From contig CAJUDH010000025.1 in NCBI GenBank assembly GCA_910584845.1, forward strand, positions 1 through 38,160: a stretch of DNA of 38,160 bases. Direction: 5' to 3'. The notes under the pieces were generated by a model. That model was given only the letters and a program-made list of their open reading frames with translations, was not told the origin of the DNA and did no database searches. This document shows positions 15,441 to 22,745 of the stretch, piece by piece. Source of the DNA: an uncultured Lachnospiraceae bacterium. GTDB taxonomy: Bacteria > Bacillota > Clostridia > Lachnospirales > Lachnospiraceae. A program made the position numbers and the translations under genes. The stretch's first letter is position 1. Every line of letters begins with the position of its first letter.

Positions 15441-16925
15441 ATGTCTAATTATCGCAGGTTAATCTCATATATTTATGCATACGAGGGAGGAGTCAAAGGA
15501 AAAAATATCGGGTTTGCAAAAATAGAAGTACGAAACGGGCAATGCCGCATACAAGTAAACGTAAAAAAAGTTTTCCTTGGTGGCAGCGACATCGGTGTTT
15601 ATTTGCTTTGCCCGGAAAAGAAAATACAAATAGGCCGAATTTTTATCCGAAACGGATGTGGTGAATTCCGCGCTAATGTGAATGCTATGAATGTGGAAAA
15701 CAGTGGATATTCCATGGAGTATTGCTATGGCCTGTCTATTTTTGAACAAGACAATTCCTGGCGCTGTTATACTACCATATGGGAAGACGCTGTAATCCAG
15801 GCCGCTGAGATACAGTTGGCTGATGTAACGGCAGAAAAAGTAAAAGCCCAATCTTCCCAAGCCTTAGAACCCCATAGTTCCATATCGGAAGAAATCGAAC
15901 AGGAATTGCGGCAGGAAGAACAAAAAAGGCTGGATGCCGTGCCCTGGCAAGAGCCAAATGAAAACAAAGAAAAATCAGAAACGGACAAAATCGAAGATAC
16001 CCCAAAAGCCGAAACAGACGACAACACATCTGCACAAATAGAGGAAGAAAACCCGGCCGGCAACATAGAAGAAAAAACAGCCGGCATATCAGAAGGTCAG
16101 GATGACGGAAAACCTGTAGAAATGAAATCTGCCGGGGAAAGTAAATCCGGAAAAATATGGATTATAAATGACCGGAAACCACCCGAACCACCCATACCAT
16201 CTGCAGAAGAAAATCCAACAACAAAGGATCCTTCCGGAAATAGGCCATCCATAGAATCTGCCGTACAAGAACTGCCGGCAGAAGAAGCCCCCATTTCCCA
16301 ACAAACGGAAATGGAAACTTTGAACCAGGAAAGCCCAACCAAAACATCACCTCAAATGCCTAATCCAACAGAGGCATTTCCTCCGAAAGAAAATCTCACG
16401 GAAGAACTTCCGCCGGGGGAAAAAACCATAACCCAACCGCCAACCGGAGAATTAACGCCGGAAAAAGAAGAAATGCCTATGGATGACAAGCCCCGCCCAC
16501 CAGAACCAGGGGACCCAGAACGGCTCAAAGAACTGGAAAGGCTGGAACAGGTAGAAAATATACATAGCAGCATTTGGAACCGGCTGCAACGCCGTTACCC
16601 CAAGGTATTGGCATTTGATTATACCAATGGCTGCGAAATTTTATCCATTAAACCCCAGGATATAGGTATTTTGCCAAGAGAAAACTGGATATACGGCAAC
16701 AACAGTTTTTTGCTTCATGGATATTATAACTATCGCCACCTGATCCTGGCCAAACTGAATAACCCCCATGGGGAACCACGGTACCTGTTAGGGGTTCCGG
16801 GCCATTATTTCAGTAATGAAAAACATATGGCATCCATGTTTGGATTCCCTAACTTTGTCCTGGCAAAAAAACAGCCGGAAGAAGACGGGAGGTTTGGCTA
16901 CTGGTATACAGACCTTCGGCTGTAA
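15441..16925 (+). CDS. DUF6128-type protein with long disordered linker
   Basis: 494 residues in three parts. The N-terminal globular part (about 1-125) starts YRRLISYIYAYEGG and has KNIGFAKIEVRNGQCRIQV. A very Glu/Pro/Thr/Lys-rich low-complexity linker spans about 130-370. The C-terminal globular part (about 375-494) has YPKVLAFDYTNGCEILSIKPQD, NSFLLHGYYNYRHLILAKL and LLGVPGHYFSNEKHMASMFG. I recognise it as the family annotated DUF6128 in Lachnospiraceae, from memory. No signal peptide or membrane segment. Good AAAGGAG before the ATG. A sporulation-like promoter precedes it. Function unknown. Confidence 0.65.
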   Translation: MSNYRRLISYIYAYEGGVKGKNIGFAKIEVRNGQCRIQVNVKKVFLGGSDIGVYLLCPEKKIQIGRIFIRNGCGEFRANVNAMNVENSGYSMEYCYGLSIFEQDNSWRCYTTIWEDAVIQAAEIQLADVTAEKVKAQSSQALEPHSSISEEIEQELRQEEQKRLDAVPWQEPNENKEKSETDKIEDTPKAETDDNTSAQIEEENPAGNIEEKTAGISEGQDDGKPVEMKSAGESKSGKIWIINDRKPPEPPIPSAEENPTTKDPSGNRPSIESAVQELPAEEAPISQQTEMETLNQESPTKTSPQMPNPTEAFPPKENLTEELPPGEKTITQPPTGELTPEKEEMPMDDKPRPPEPGDPERLKELERLEQVENIHSSIWNRLQRRYPKVLAFDYTNGCEILSIKPQDIGILPRENWIYGNNSFLLHGYYNYRHLILAKLNNPHGEPRYLLGVPGHYFSNEKHMASMFGFPNFVLAKKQPEEDGRFGYWYTDLRL

Positions 16926-16938
16926 CTTTATTTTTCCG

Positions 16939-16967
16939 TTGACCGGGCGACCCCTTTCCGTTATACT
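16939..16967 (+). promoter_or_regulatory. Promoter of tadA
   Basis: TTGACC (16939-16944) and TATACT (16962-16967) with a 17-base spacer, about 48 bases before the tadA ribosome site. Confidence 0.65.
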
Positions 16968-17021
16968 GTAGGATATAAAATCATTCCCTTATATACCCGG
17001 AAAGATGAATGAGGAACATTT

Positions 17022-17564
17022 ATGGATGAAACCGCACCGCAGGAAAAATATATGAAAGAAGCCATCTGGCAGGCCAGAAAAGCTTCCGCTATTGGAGAAG
17101 TGCCCATTGGCTGTGTCATTGAATATCAAGGGAAAATTATCGGAAGGGGATACAACCGCCGCATGGTGGATAAGACAGTACTGGCCCATGCAGAAATAAT
17201 CGCTATCCGTAAAGCCTGTAAGGCTATAGGGGACTGGCGGCTGGAGGGGTGTACCATCTATATTACCCTGGAACCTTGCCCGATGTGTGCCGGGGCCATT
17301 ATCCAAGCCAGGATCCCTACTGTGGTCATTGGCTCCATGAACCCAAAAGCCGGATGCGCAGGTTCCGTAATAAACTTATTAGATGAAGATGGCTTTAACC
17401 ATCAGGCAAAAATCCATATAGGCATGTTACAAGAAGAATGTTCCCAAATGTTATCAGGATTTTTTCGGGAACTGCGCAAAAAAAAGGCCAATAAAAAACA
17501 GGAATCCACTTCTATGGAGCCGTCTGATATAGCCTGCGCACCATTAACACAGAAGCAAGGGTAA
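17022..17564 (+). CDS. tadA: tRNA adenosine(34) deaminase
   Basis: 180 residues. Zinc-deaminase motifs are VLAHAEIIAIRKA (His and catalytic Glu) and PCPMCAGAIIQARI (two Cys). It converts A34 of tRNA-Arg(ACG) to inosine. The C-terminal 20 or so residues (KKQESTSMEPSDIACAPLTQKQG) are an unconserved tail. They lie over the end of the convergent membrane-protein gene, a 53-base overlap. GAGGAA precedes the ATG. Confidence 0.95.
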   Translation: MDETAPQEKYMKEAIWQARKASAIGEVPIGCVIEYQGKIIGRGYNRRMVDKTVLAHAEIIAIRKACKAIGDWRLEGCTIYITLEPCPMCAGAIIQARIPTVVIGSMNPKAGCAGSVINLLDEDGFNHQAKIHIGMLQEECSQMLSGFFRELRKKKANKKQESTSMEPSDIACAPLTQKQG

Positions 17565-18051
17565 AAAAAATCTCCAATATACTGCTGATAATCCCGGCAA
17601 TCCACAATAAAAAGGCAGAAAAAAAAACAATACCGGCCAAGCCTGCCAGGTACGGCCGGTATTTTTTTCTATTTTGCCCATACAGTTTCCATATAAGCAA
17701 AAAAAGGCATACCATCAAGCAGGCAGCTGACAAAAAAGCAAAAACTACATGCAAAAATGATTTAAATGGCAGCTGTTCCGGCAAATAAGGGGTGACTACG
17801 GCACAGGCAAGAAGTACAATAGCCATAGGAAGCAGCCATGTACCGGACGGAGGATGGGCCATACGGAGAATAATTTTTTGCAGACAATAAAAAAAATAGA
17901 CCCCCACCATCAACCCCCATAAAACAAACTCTTCCTCACGGCCAACAATGTTTCCGATAACAGAAAAATTGGTGGTAAACCAATTGCTGCCCTGTACAAA
18001 TAAAACCGTATAAGCCGGGATTAAAATATAGGTTATAATCCAAAGAAACAT
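17512..18051 (-). CDS. Polytopic membrane protein, unknown function
   Basis: 179 residues, almost entirely hydrophobic, about six membrane segments (near 1-20, 42-62, 70-88, 97-119, 132-150 and 152-170). A loop reads QGSNWFTTNFSVIGN. I do not recognise the family with certainty. The ATG has GGGAGG 6 bases upstream, which supports a real gene. It is convergent with tadA and its 3' end overlaps it by 53 bases. The next gene upstream on the same strand is the NimA-like gene, 46 bases away. Confidence 0.65.
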   Translation of the reverse strand: MFLWIITYILIPAYTVLFVQGSNWFTTNFSVIGNIVGREEEFVLWGLMVGVYFFYCLQKIILRMAHPPSGTWLLPMAIVLLACAVVTPYLPEQLPFKSFLHVVFAFLSAACLMVCLFLLIWKLYGQNRKKYRPYLAGLAGIVFFSAFLLWIAGIISSILEIFFTLASVLMVRRLYQTAP

Positions 18052-18097
18052 AAATTACCTCCCAGAGAACCACTTCACCTATAAAGTTTGTTTTCCC

Positions 18098-18592
18098 CTA
18101 GCGTTTTTTATTCATAGATAACTCGATGGATTCTTTTCCCGTCATATGGCAAATTTCCATTTCCAGCATACAGAGTGGTTTCCATTCCCTATCAATCTCC
18201 TCTTTCCTCCCCGTAGCAGTATCCTCTGGCGTATATTTAACCGCCAATTTTTCAATCGCCTGGCGCTTTTTCGTTTCATCTTCTATTATCTGTATTTTCC
18301 CGAAAACAATCACGCTTCGAAAGTAAGTCGTATATTCTTCCGGAACGACCTGGTCTTGGCCAATAACGCAAAAGGATGCCTTCTCGTCCCTTTTAATAGC
18401 ATCCAGCTTGTGTCCGGCTTTTGCACAATGAAAATAAATCTTCCCTCCGTCATACACATAGCTTAAAGGGACCGCATAAGGGTATCCGTCGTCACCAGAC
18501 AGGGCCAATACCCCTGACGTACCTTCATACAAGATTTCCTTAACCTCTTCCATCGGCAATTCCTGCTTTTTTCTCCGCATTTCCCGAAACAT
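18098..18592 (-). CDS. Pyridoxamine 5'-phosphate oxidase-fold (NimA-like) flavoprotein
   Basis: 164 residues. EILYEGTSGVLALSGDDGYPYAVPLSYVYDGGKIYFHCAKAGHKLDAI is the split-barrel flavin-binding core of the NimA/PNPOx-like family. SVIVFGKIQIIEDETKKR and a C-terminal MLEMEICHMTGKESIEL follow. Members bind FMN, heme or F420. Those called NimA reduce nitroimidazoles, but most have unknown substrates. AGAGGTGG lies upstream of the ATG. A promoter at 18690-18718 and a terminator-like leader hairpin precede it. Confidence 0.85.
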   Translation of the reverse strand: MFREMRRKKQELPMEEVKEILYEGTSGVLALSGDDGYPYAVPLSYVYDGGKIYFHCAKAGHKLDAIKRDEKASFCVIGQDQVVPEEYTTYFRSVIVFGKIQIIEDETKKRQAIEKLAVKYTPEDTATGRKEEIDREWKPLCMLEMEICHMTGKESIELSMNKKR

Positions 18593-18608
18593 AAATCCAC
18601 CTCTTTCC

Positions 18609-18665
18609 TAAAAAAATAAACGCCTTATTCTCCATTCCTTCTATGGCCTAACGGAATGGGATAAG
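18609..18665 (-). terminator. Terminator-like hairpin in the leader of the NimA-like gene
   Basis: On the minus strand CTTATCCCATTCC (18653-18665) pairs with GGAATGGAGAATAAG (18624-18638) with a small bulge. After GCGTTTA comes TTTTTTT (18610-18616). The hairpin lies between the promoter at 18690-18718 and the start codon at 18592, so it could attenuate transcription. Confidence 0.5.
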
Positions 18666-18689
18666 ACGTAGCCCGGCGGCTATAGGTTG

Positions 18690-18718
18690 ATTATAATTGG
18701 CCTTCCTGTAAAAGTCAA
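18690..18718 (-). promoter_or_regulatory. Promoter of the NimA-like gene
   Basis: TTGACT (18713-18718) and TATAAT (18690-18695), 17 bases apart on the minus strand, about 90 bases before the ATG. Confidence 0.7.
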
Positions 18719-18925
18719 GTAGTCTTTCCTGGGCAATTAAATATAATTTTCGTCCAAGGGAAAAAGTAACCGGTTGCCATCCCAAAGGCAATCCATTATA
18801 ATACTCCTGACCCCTGTCACCTCTTTTGCCAGAAAGCAATTTTCAGCCATACCTGACGTATTGTTGTATTGCCTTTGAATCAAACGTTAAAACAATATAA
18901 AATTAAGAAAGCGCAGGAAAAATAT

Positions 18926-19720
18926 ATGATATTTGACACCCATGCCCATTATGACAATAAAGCCTTTGATGAAGACCGGGAAACCCTGCTAAACAGCCTG
19001 GCAGAAAACGGGGTAGAATCTATAATCAATGTAGGGGCCAGCCTGCAAAGCGTAAAAAACACGTTGCAATTAATCCGGCAATATAGCTTTATTTATGGTT
19101 CTGTAGGCATCCATCCCAGTGAAGCCAAGGAATTAACCGATTCATGGATGGATTGGCTGGAAACTGCGGCAACAGAAGAAAAAGTGGTGGCTATCGGAGA
19201 AATCGGATTGGATTATTATTGGAAAGAACCAGAGCCGCAACTGCAAAAATACTGGTTTATCCGGCAGCTTGGCCTGGCCAGAAAAGTAAATTTACCTGTT
19301 ATTATCCACAGCCGGGATGCGGCAAAAGATACCCTGGACATCCTTAAAAATGAAAAAGCCGGGGAAATAGGAGGTGTTGTCCACTGTTTTTCCTATGGCG
19401 TAGAAATGGCAAGAGAATATCTGAATCTGGGGTTTTATCTGGGCATTGGCGGCGTCCTGACCTTCCAAAACGGAAAAAAACTGAAAGATGTCGTCCGCTA
19501 CATGCCCCTAAGCCGTATCCTACTAGAAACGGACTGCCCTTATCTGTCGCCGGTACCTTTCCGGGGAAAAAGGAATTCTTCCCTTTATCTGCCTTATGTG
19601 GTGGAAGCCATAAGCCAGATTAAAAACATTCCCCCGGAAGAAGTGATTGCCGCCACCAATCAAAATGCAAGGAAAATGATCCGGAATATACCATACAATA
19701 ACAGCATATGCGCCGGATAA
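18926..19720 (+). CDS. tatD: TatD family metal-dependent hydrolase
   Basis: 264 residues. Metal ligands typical of TatD are visible: FDTHAHYD at the start, GEIGLDYYW, the His in VIIHSRDA, VVHCFSYG and LLETDCPYLSPVP. TatD enzymes are metal-dependent DNases or D-aminoacyl-type hydrolases. The ATG at 18926 directly starts the conserved motif and has AGGAA upstream; the TTG at 18869 is less likely. It is convergent with the TraX-type gene and overlaps it by 61 bases at the 3' end. In many Firmicutes tatD follows metG in one operon; here the two converge. Confidence 0.93.
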   Translation: MIFDTHAHYDNKAFDEDRETLLNSLAENGVESIINVGASLQSVKNTLQLIRQYSFIYGSVGIHPSEAKELTDSWMDWLETAATEEKVVAIGEIGLDYYWKEPEPQLQKYWFIRQLGLARKVNLPVIIHSRDAAKDTLDILKNEKAGEIGGVVHCFSYGVEMAREYLNLGFYLGIGGVLTFQNGKKLKDVVRYMPLSRILLETDCPYLSPVPFRGKRNSSLYLPYVVEAISQIKNIPPEEVIAATNQNARKMIRNIPYNNSICAG

Positions 19721-20517
19721 AACAGGTAATACCTGTACTTTCCCCTGTTTTCCCCCTGCTTCCCATTATAACAAAAAATCAACAAAAATGCCGCTGCCAT
19801 CCCCAAAAAGTAACGACCGCTCCCTAAGGTGGAAAAAAACCAGATAAACCCCATAATGCATTGCTTCACCCGGTCCTGGCGGAATTGATAAAACAGCGCA
19901 ATCAGCACCACCCCAACTAAGTCATAATCCGCCTTTAACATCCAAGCTAAAAAAGAACCGGCCCCTAATATCCCTAGGCAGAGGAAAAAAGTAAGTGATT
20001 GATTCCTATTGGTTTTCCTGTTTACCAGATCCAATGACTTTATCGTTAACAGCCCGATGAGCAATGTAAAAAATACATTTTGCATTTCCCATAAAAATTT
20101 CCAGTCACAAAGCGATACAAACCGTCGGGGAAACACCATCAAATCAAAAGGTATTTCTGAAATGGCGGCAAATATCCCTAACCTTAACGCGTATTTACGC
20201 CAATCCCTGGTGTGTAAAAAGCCTTCTACCAATAGAAAAGCATAAATGGGAAATGCCAACCGCCCTATGCAGCGCATCCCATAATAAATCAACCTCCATA
20301 TATGGTAACGGTAAGCGTCCGCGGAAATTGCCGGCAGCAGCCCATACCCCAATAACAAAAATGCTGTATGGTCAATCAACATACTAATAACGGCAATCAG
20401 TTTTAACTGATTGCCGTTCAAACCCCTTGCACCCAAGCCCATTCGATTCAAAGGGGTTTGGTTTTCCTGTCCGGGCAAAACGGAATTCATTTTACAGATA
20501 CATTTTTCCCCTGACAT
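19660..20517 (-). CDS. TraX-family integral membrane protein
   Basis: 285 residues, roughly 8-9 hydrophobic segments. The TraX signature is near residue 35: NQLKLIAVISMLIDHTAFLL, followed by MRCIGRLAFPIYAFLLVEGFLHTRD. The family is named from F-plasmid pilin acetylation, but chromosomal copies in Firmicutes have no proven role. The ATG at 20517 overlaps the metG stop codon by one base, so it is coupled to metG. A TTG at 20523 is the longer option. Two adjacent inverted repeats lie within its first 45 codons. Its 3' end overlaps tatD by 61 bases. Confidence 0.85.
   Translation of the reverse strand: MSGEKCICKMNSVLPGQENQTPLNRMGLGARGLNGNQLKLIAVISMLIDHTAFLLLGYGLLPAISADAYRYHIWRLIYYGMRCIGRLAFPIYAFLLVEGFLHTRDWRKYALRLGIFAAISEIPFDLMVFPRRFVSLCDWKFLWEMQNVFFTLLIGLLTIKSLDLVNRKTNRNQSLTFFLCLGILGAGSFLAWMLKADYDLVGVVLIALFYQFRQDRVKQCIMGFIWFFSTLGSGRYFLGMAAAFLLIFCYNGKQGENRGKYRYYLFYPAHMLLLYGIFRIIFLAF
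20389..20418. repeat. 14-bp-arm inverted repeat inside traX-like coding region
   Basis: AACGGCAATCAGTT (20389-20402) and its exact complement (20405-20418) are separated by TT. It encodes residues around GNQLKLIAV. It directly abuts a second inverted repeat (20419-20460). Both lie 55-130 bases after the metG stop. Confidence 0.7.
20419..20460. repeat. 10-bp-arm inverted repeat inside traX-like coding region
   Basis: CAAACCCCTT (20419-20428) and AAGGGGTTTG (20451-20460) with a 22-base loop, immediately beside the repeat at 20389-20418. It lies near the possible internal start MGLGARG. Confidence 0.65.
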
Positions 20518-22511
20518 CAGCAAATCTCAGCCCCTGCCGGCATATCTTTCTCCGGCACCATCAAAGATAAATTGTCGTCTGCATCCTCTGCACATAAAAG
20601 CATCCCTTCTGACAAAACCCCCGCCAGCTTGGCTGGTTTTAAATTTACAACCACCATAACCTTTTTCCCTACCATTTCTTCCGGCGTATAGAAGGATTTG
20701 ATGCCACTGACGATTTGCCTCACCTGGCTGCCGATTTTTACTTTCGAACACAAAAGCTTCCGGGATTTAGGCACTGCTTCACAGGCAATAATTTCACCAA
20801 CTTGAAACTGAAGCTTTGCAAAATCATCATAAGTAACCTCTGGTTTCGCCTCTACATCCAAGACAGGCTCCGCCTTCTCCTCTGCGGCTGCTTCTCCAAC
20901 AGCGGCTTCCCGGGCTTTTTCGTCCATAGCTTCCACTTTCTCCATAACCTTTTTCAGGTCCATGCGTGCAAACAATATCTCTGGTTTTTCCACGACTTTG
21001 TTTCCGGAAGGATATTTTCCAAAAATACCGATTTCTTCAAAGCCCCTCTTGCCTGTATTTAATTGGGCTAAAATCTTTTCTGATGTTTCCGGCATAAATG
21101 AGGACAACAAGGATGCGCCGATCGTAACCGATTCTGCCAAATTATAAAGTACCGTAGCCAGGCGCTCCTGGCTGGCTTCCTCTTTGGCCAACACCCAAGG
21201 CATGGTTTCGTCAATATATTTATTACAGCGGCGGAAAATATTAAAAATTTCACCGATTGCATCTGCCACCCGAAGTTCGTCCATCCGGGCCACGGTTTTC
21301 TTTACAGATTCTAACACCACGGCTTTCAGGTCTTCGTCCACCTCTGCCCCGGCCCCCTTGTCATATACCTGGCCTCCAAAATATTGGTTAATCATGGAAA
21401 TCGTGCGTTTTACCAGATTCCCTAAAATATTGGCTAAATCGGAATTTAACCGTTCTACCATCAACTCCCAGGAAATCACACCGTCATTCTCAAAGGGCAT
21501 CTCATGCAGCACAAAATAACGGACTGCGTCTACACCGAAGAAATCCACCAATGTATCCGCATACAACACATTCCCTCTGGACTTCCCCATTTTCCCTTCA
21601 CCCCGTAAAAGCCAAGGATGGCCAAATACCTGCTTTGGAAGGGGCAAATCCAACGCCATCAAAAAGATAGGCCAGTAAATCGTATGGAAACGGATAATAT
21701 CTTTGCCGATCAAATGGAGGTCTGCAGGCCAATATTTTTCAAACAGGGGCCCATGACCCCCATCACAGTCATAACCCAAACCGGTTATATAATTGGTCAA
21801 CGCATCCAGCCAAACATAAGTCACATGTTTGGGGTCAAAACTTACCGGAATACTCCAAGTAAAAGAAGTGCGGGATACACACAAATCCTGCAGGCCTGGC
21901 AACAGGAAATTATTCATCATCTCGTTTTTTCGTGATACCGGCTGGATAAATTCAGGGTGGCTATTAATATGCTCGATTAACCGGTCTGCATATTTGCTCA
22001 TCTTAAAGAAATAAGCCTCCTCTTTGGCCGGCTGCACATCCCGTCCGCAATCGGGGCATTTTCCATCCACCAACTGGGAAGGCGTCCAAAAAGACTCGCA
22101 AGGGGTACAATAAAGCCCTTCATAATGGCCTTTATAAATATCCCCTTGATCATATAATTTTTTAAAGATCTTTTGTACCTGGGCCTCGTGGCCTTTATCT
22201 GTGGTCCGGATAAATTTATCATAAGACGTATTCATCAAATCCCATATGCCTTTGATTTGGCCTGCTACTTTATCCACAAACTCCTGCGGGGCCACCCCGG
22301 CCTCTTTGGCCTTTTGCTCAATTTTCTGTCCATGCTCATCGGTTCCGGTCTGAAAACGCACATCATATCCTTGCTCCCTCCGAAACCGGGCAATGCTGTC
22401 CGCCAACACGATCTCATAAGTATTGCCGATATGAGGTTTTCCTGACGTATAAGCAATGGCCGTAGTAATATAATATGGCTTTTTTCCTTTACAATTTTTT
22501 TCCTGACACAT
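20517..22511 (-). CDS. metG: Methionyl-tRNA synthetase with C-terminal tRNA-binding domain
   Basis: 664 residues. The class I HIGH-type motif is PHIGN (26-30). Zinc ligands are C135, C138, C152 and C155. The KMSKS loop reads KMGKS (307-311). The anticodon domain follows, then an acidic/Ala linker, then an EMAP/Trbp111-type tRNA-binding domain from about residue 560 (FAKLQFQVGEIIACEAVPKSRKLLCSKVKIG). It charges tRNA-Met. AGGAGG precedes the ATG. The leader is short with no T-box. Its stop overlaps the start of the TraX-type gene. Confidence 0.97.
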   Translation of the reverse strand: MCQEKNCKGKKPYYITTAIAYTSGKPHIGNTYEIVLADSIARFRREQGYDVRFQTGTDEHGQKIEQKAKEAGVAPQEFVDKVAGQIKGIWDLMNTSYDKFIRTTDKGHEAQVQKIFKKLYDQGDIYKGHYEGLYCTPCESFWTPSQLVDGKCPDCGRDVQPAKEEAYFFKMSKYADRLIEHINSHPEFIQPVSRKNEMMNNFLLPGLQDLCVSRTSFTWSIPVSFDPKHVTYVWLDALTNYITGLGYDCDGGHGPLFEKYWPADLHLIGKDIIRFHTIYWPIFLMALDLPLPKQVFGHPWLLRGEGKMGKSRGNVLYADTLVDFFGVDAVRYFVLHEMPFENDGVISWELMVERLNSDLANILGNLVKRTISMINQYFGGQVYDKGAGAEVDEDLKAVVLESVKKTVARMDELRVADAIGEIFNIFRRCNKYIDETMPWVLAKEEASQERLATVLYNLAESVTIGASLLSSFMPETSEKILAQLNTGKRGFEEIGIFGKYPSGNKVVEKPEILFARMDLKKVMEKVEAMDEKAREAAVGEAAAEEKAEPVLDVEAKPEVTYDDFAKLQFQVGEIIACEAVPKSRKLLCSKVKIGSQVRQIVSGIKSFYTPEEMVGKKVMVVVNLKPAKLAGVLSEGMLLCAEDADDNLSLMVPEKDMPAGAEIC

Positions 22512-22551
22512 GAGTCATACCTCCTAAACTAAGTGGACTAAAATTAATCAA

Positions 22552-22580
22552 ACTATAACACATTCCGGAAAAAAACACAA
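22552..22580 (-). promoter_or_regulatory. Promoter of metG
   Basis: TTGTGT (22575-22580) and TATAGT (22552-22557), 17 bases apart on the minus strand, about 40 bases before the start codon. Confidence 0.6.
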
Positions 22581-22651
22581 GGAATCTCCCATCCATTACT
22601 GTAAGCAATACAAACTGCGGAAAATCATCCCCCAAAAATCCTACTCATAAG

Positions 22652-22678
22652 TTGTATTTTAAAAGAATATAGTATAAT
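22652..22678 (+). promoter_or_regulatory. Tentative promoter of DUF885 lipoprotein gene
   Basis: TTGTAT (22652-22657) and TATAAT (22673-22678). The 15-base spacer is short. A TATAGT five bases on would make it 20. The -10 is good, the -35 uncertain. Confidence 0.4.
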
Positions 22679-22745
22679 ATAGTAAATTGAAAGGAATCCT
22701 ATCATTTATCTGCTTTTTTATCAATAACAACCAGGAGGATACCCT

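Noticed and set aside
18648..18839. 63-residue minus-strand ORF between the NimA-like gene and tatD
   Set aside because: It contains the promoter of the NimA-like gene, has no ribosome site and looks like random coding.
18870..18890. FabT-like site before tatD (TTTGAATCAAA)
   Set aside because: The arms are separated by one base instead of three, so it does not fit the FabT consensus.
22512..22745. T-box riboswitch before metG
   Set aside because: The leader is only about 35 bases long and has no T-box sequence or specifier structure.
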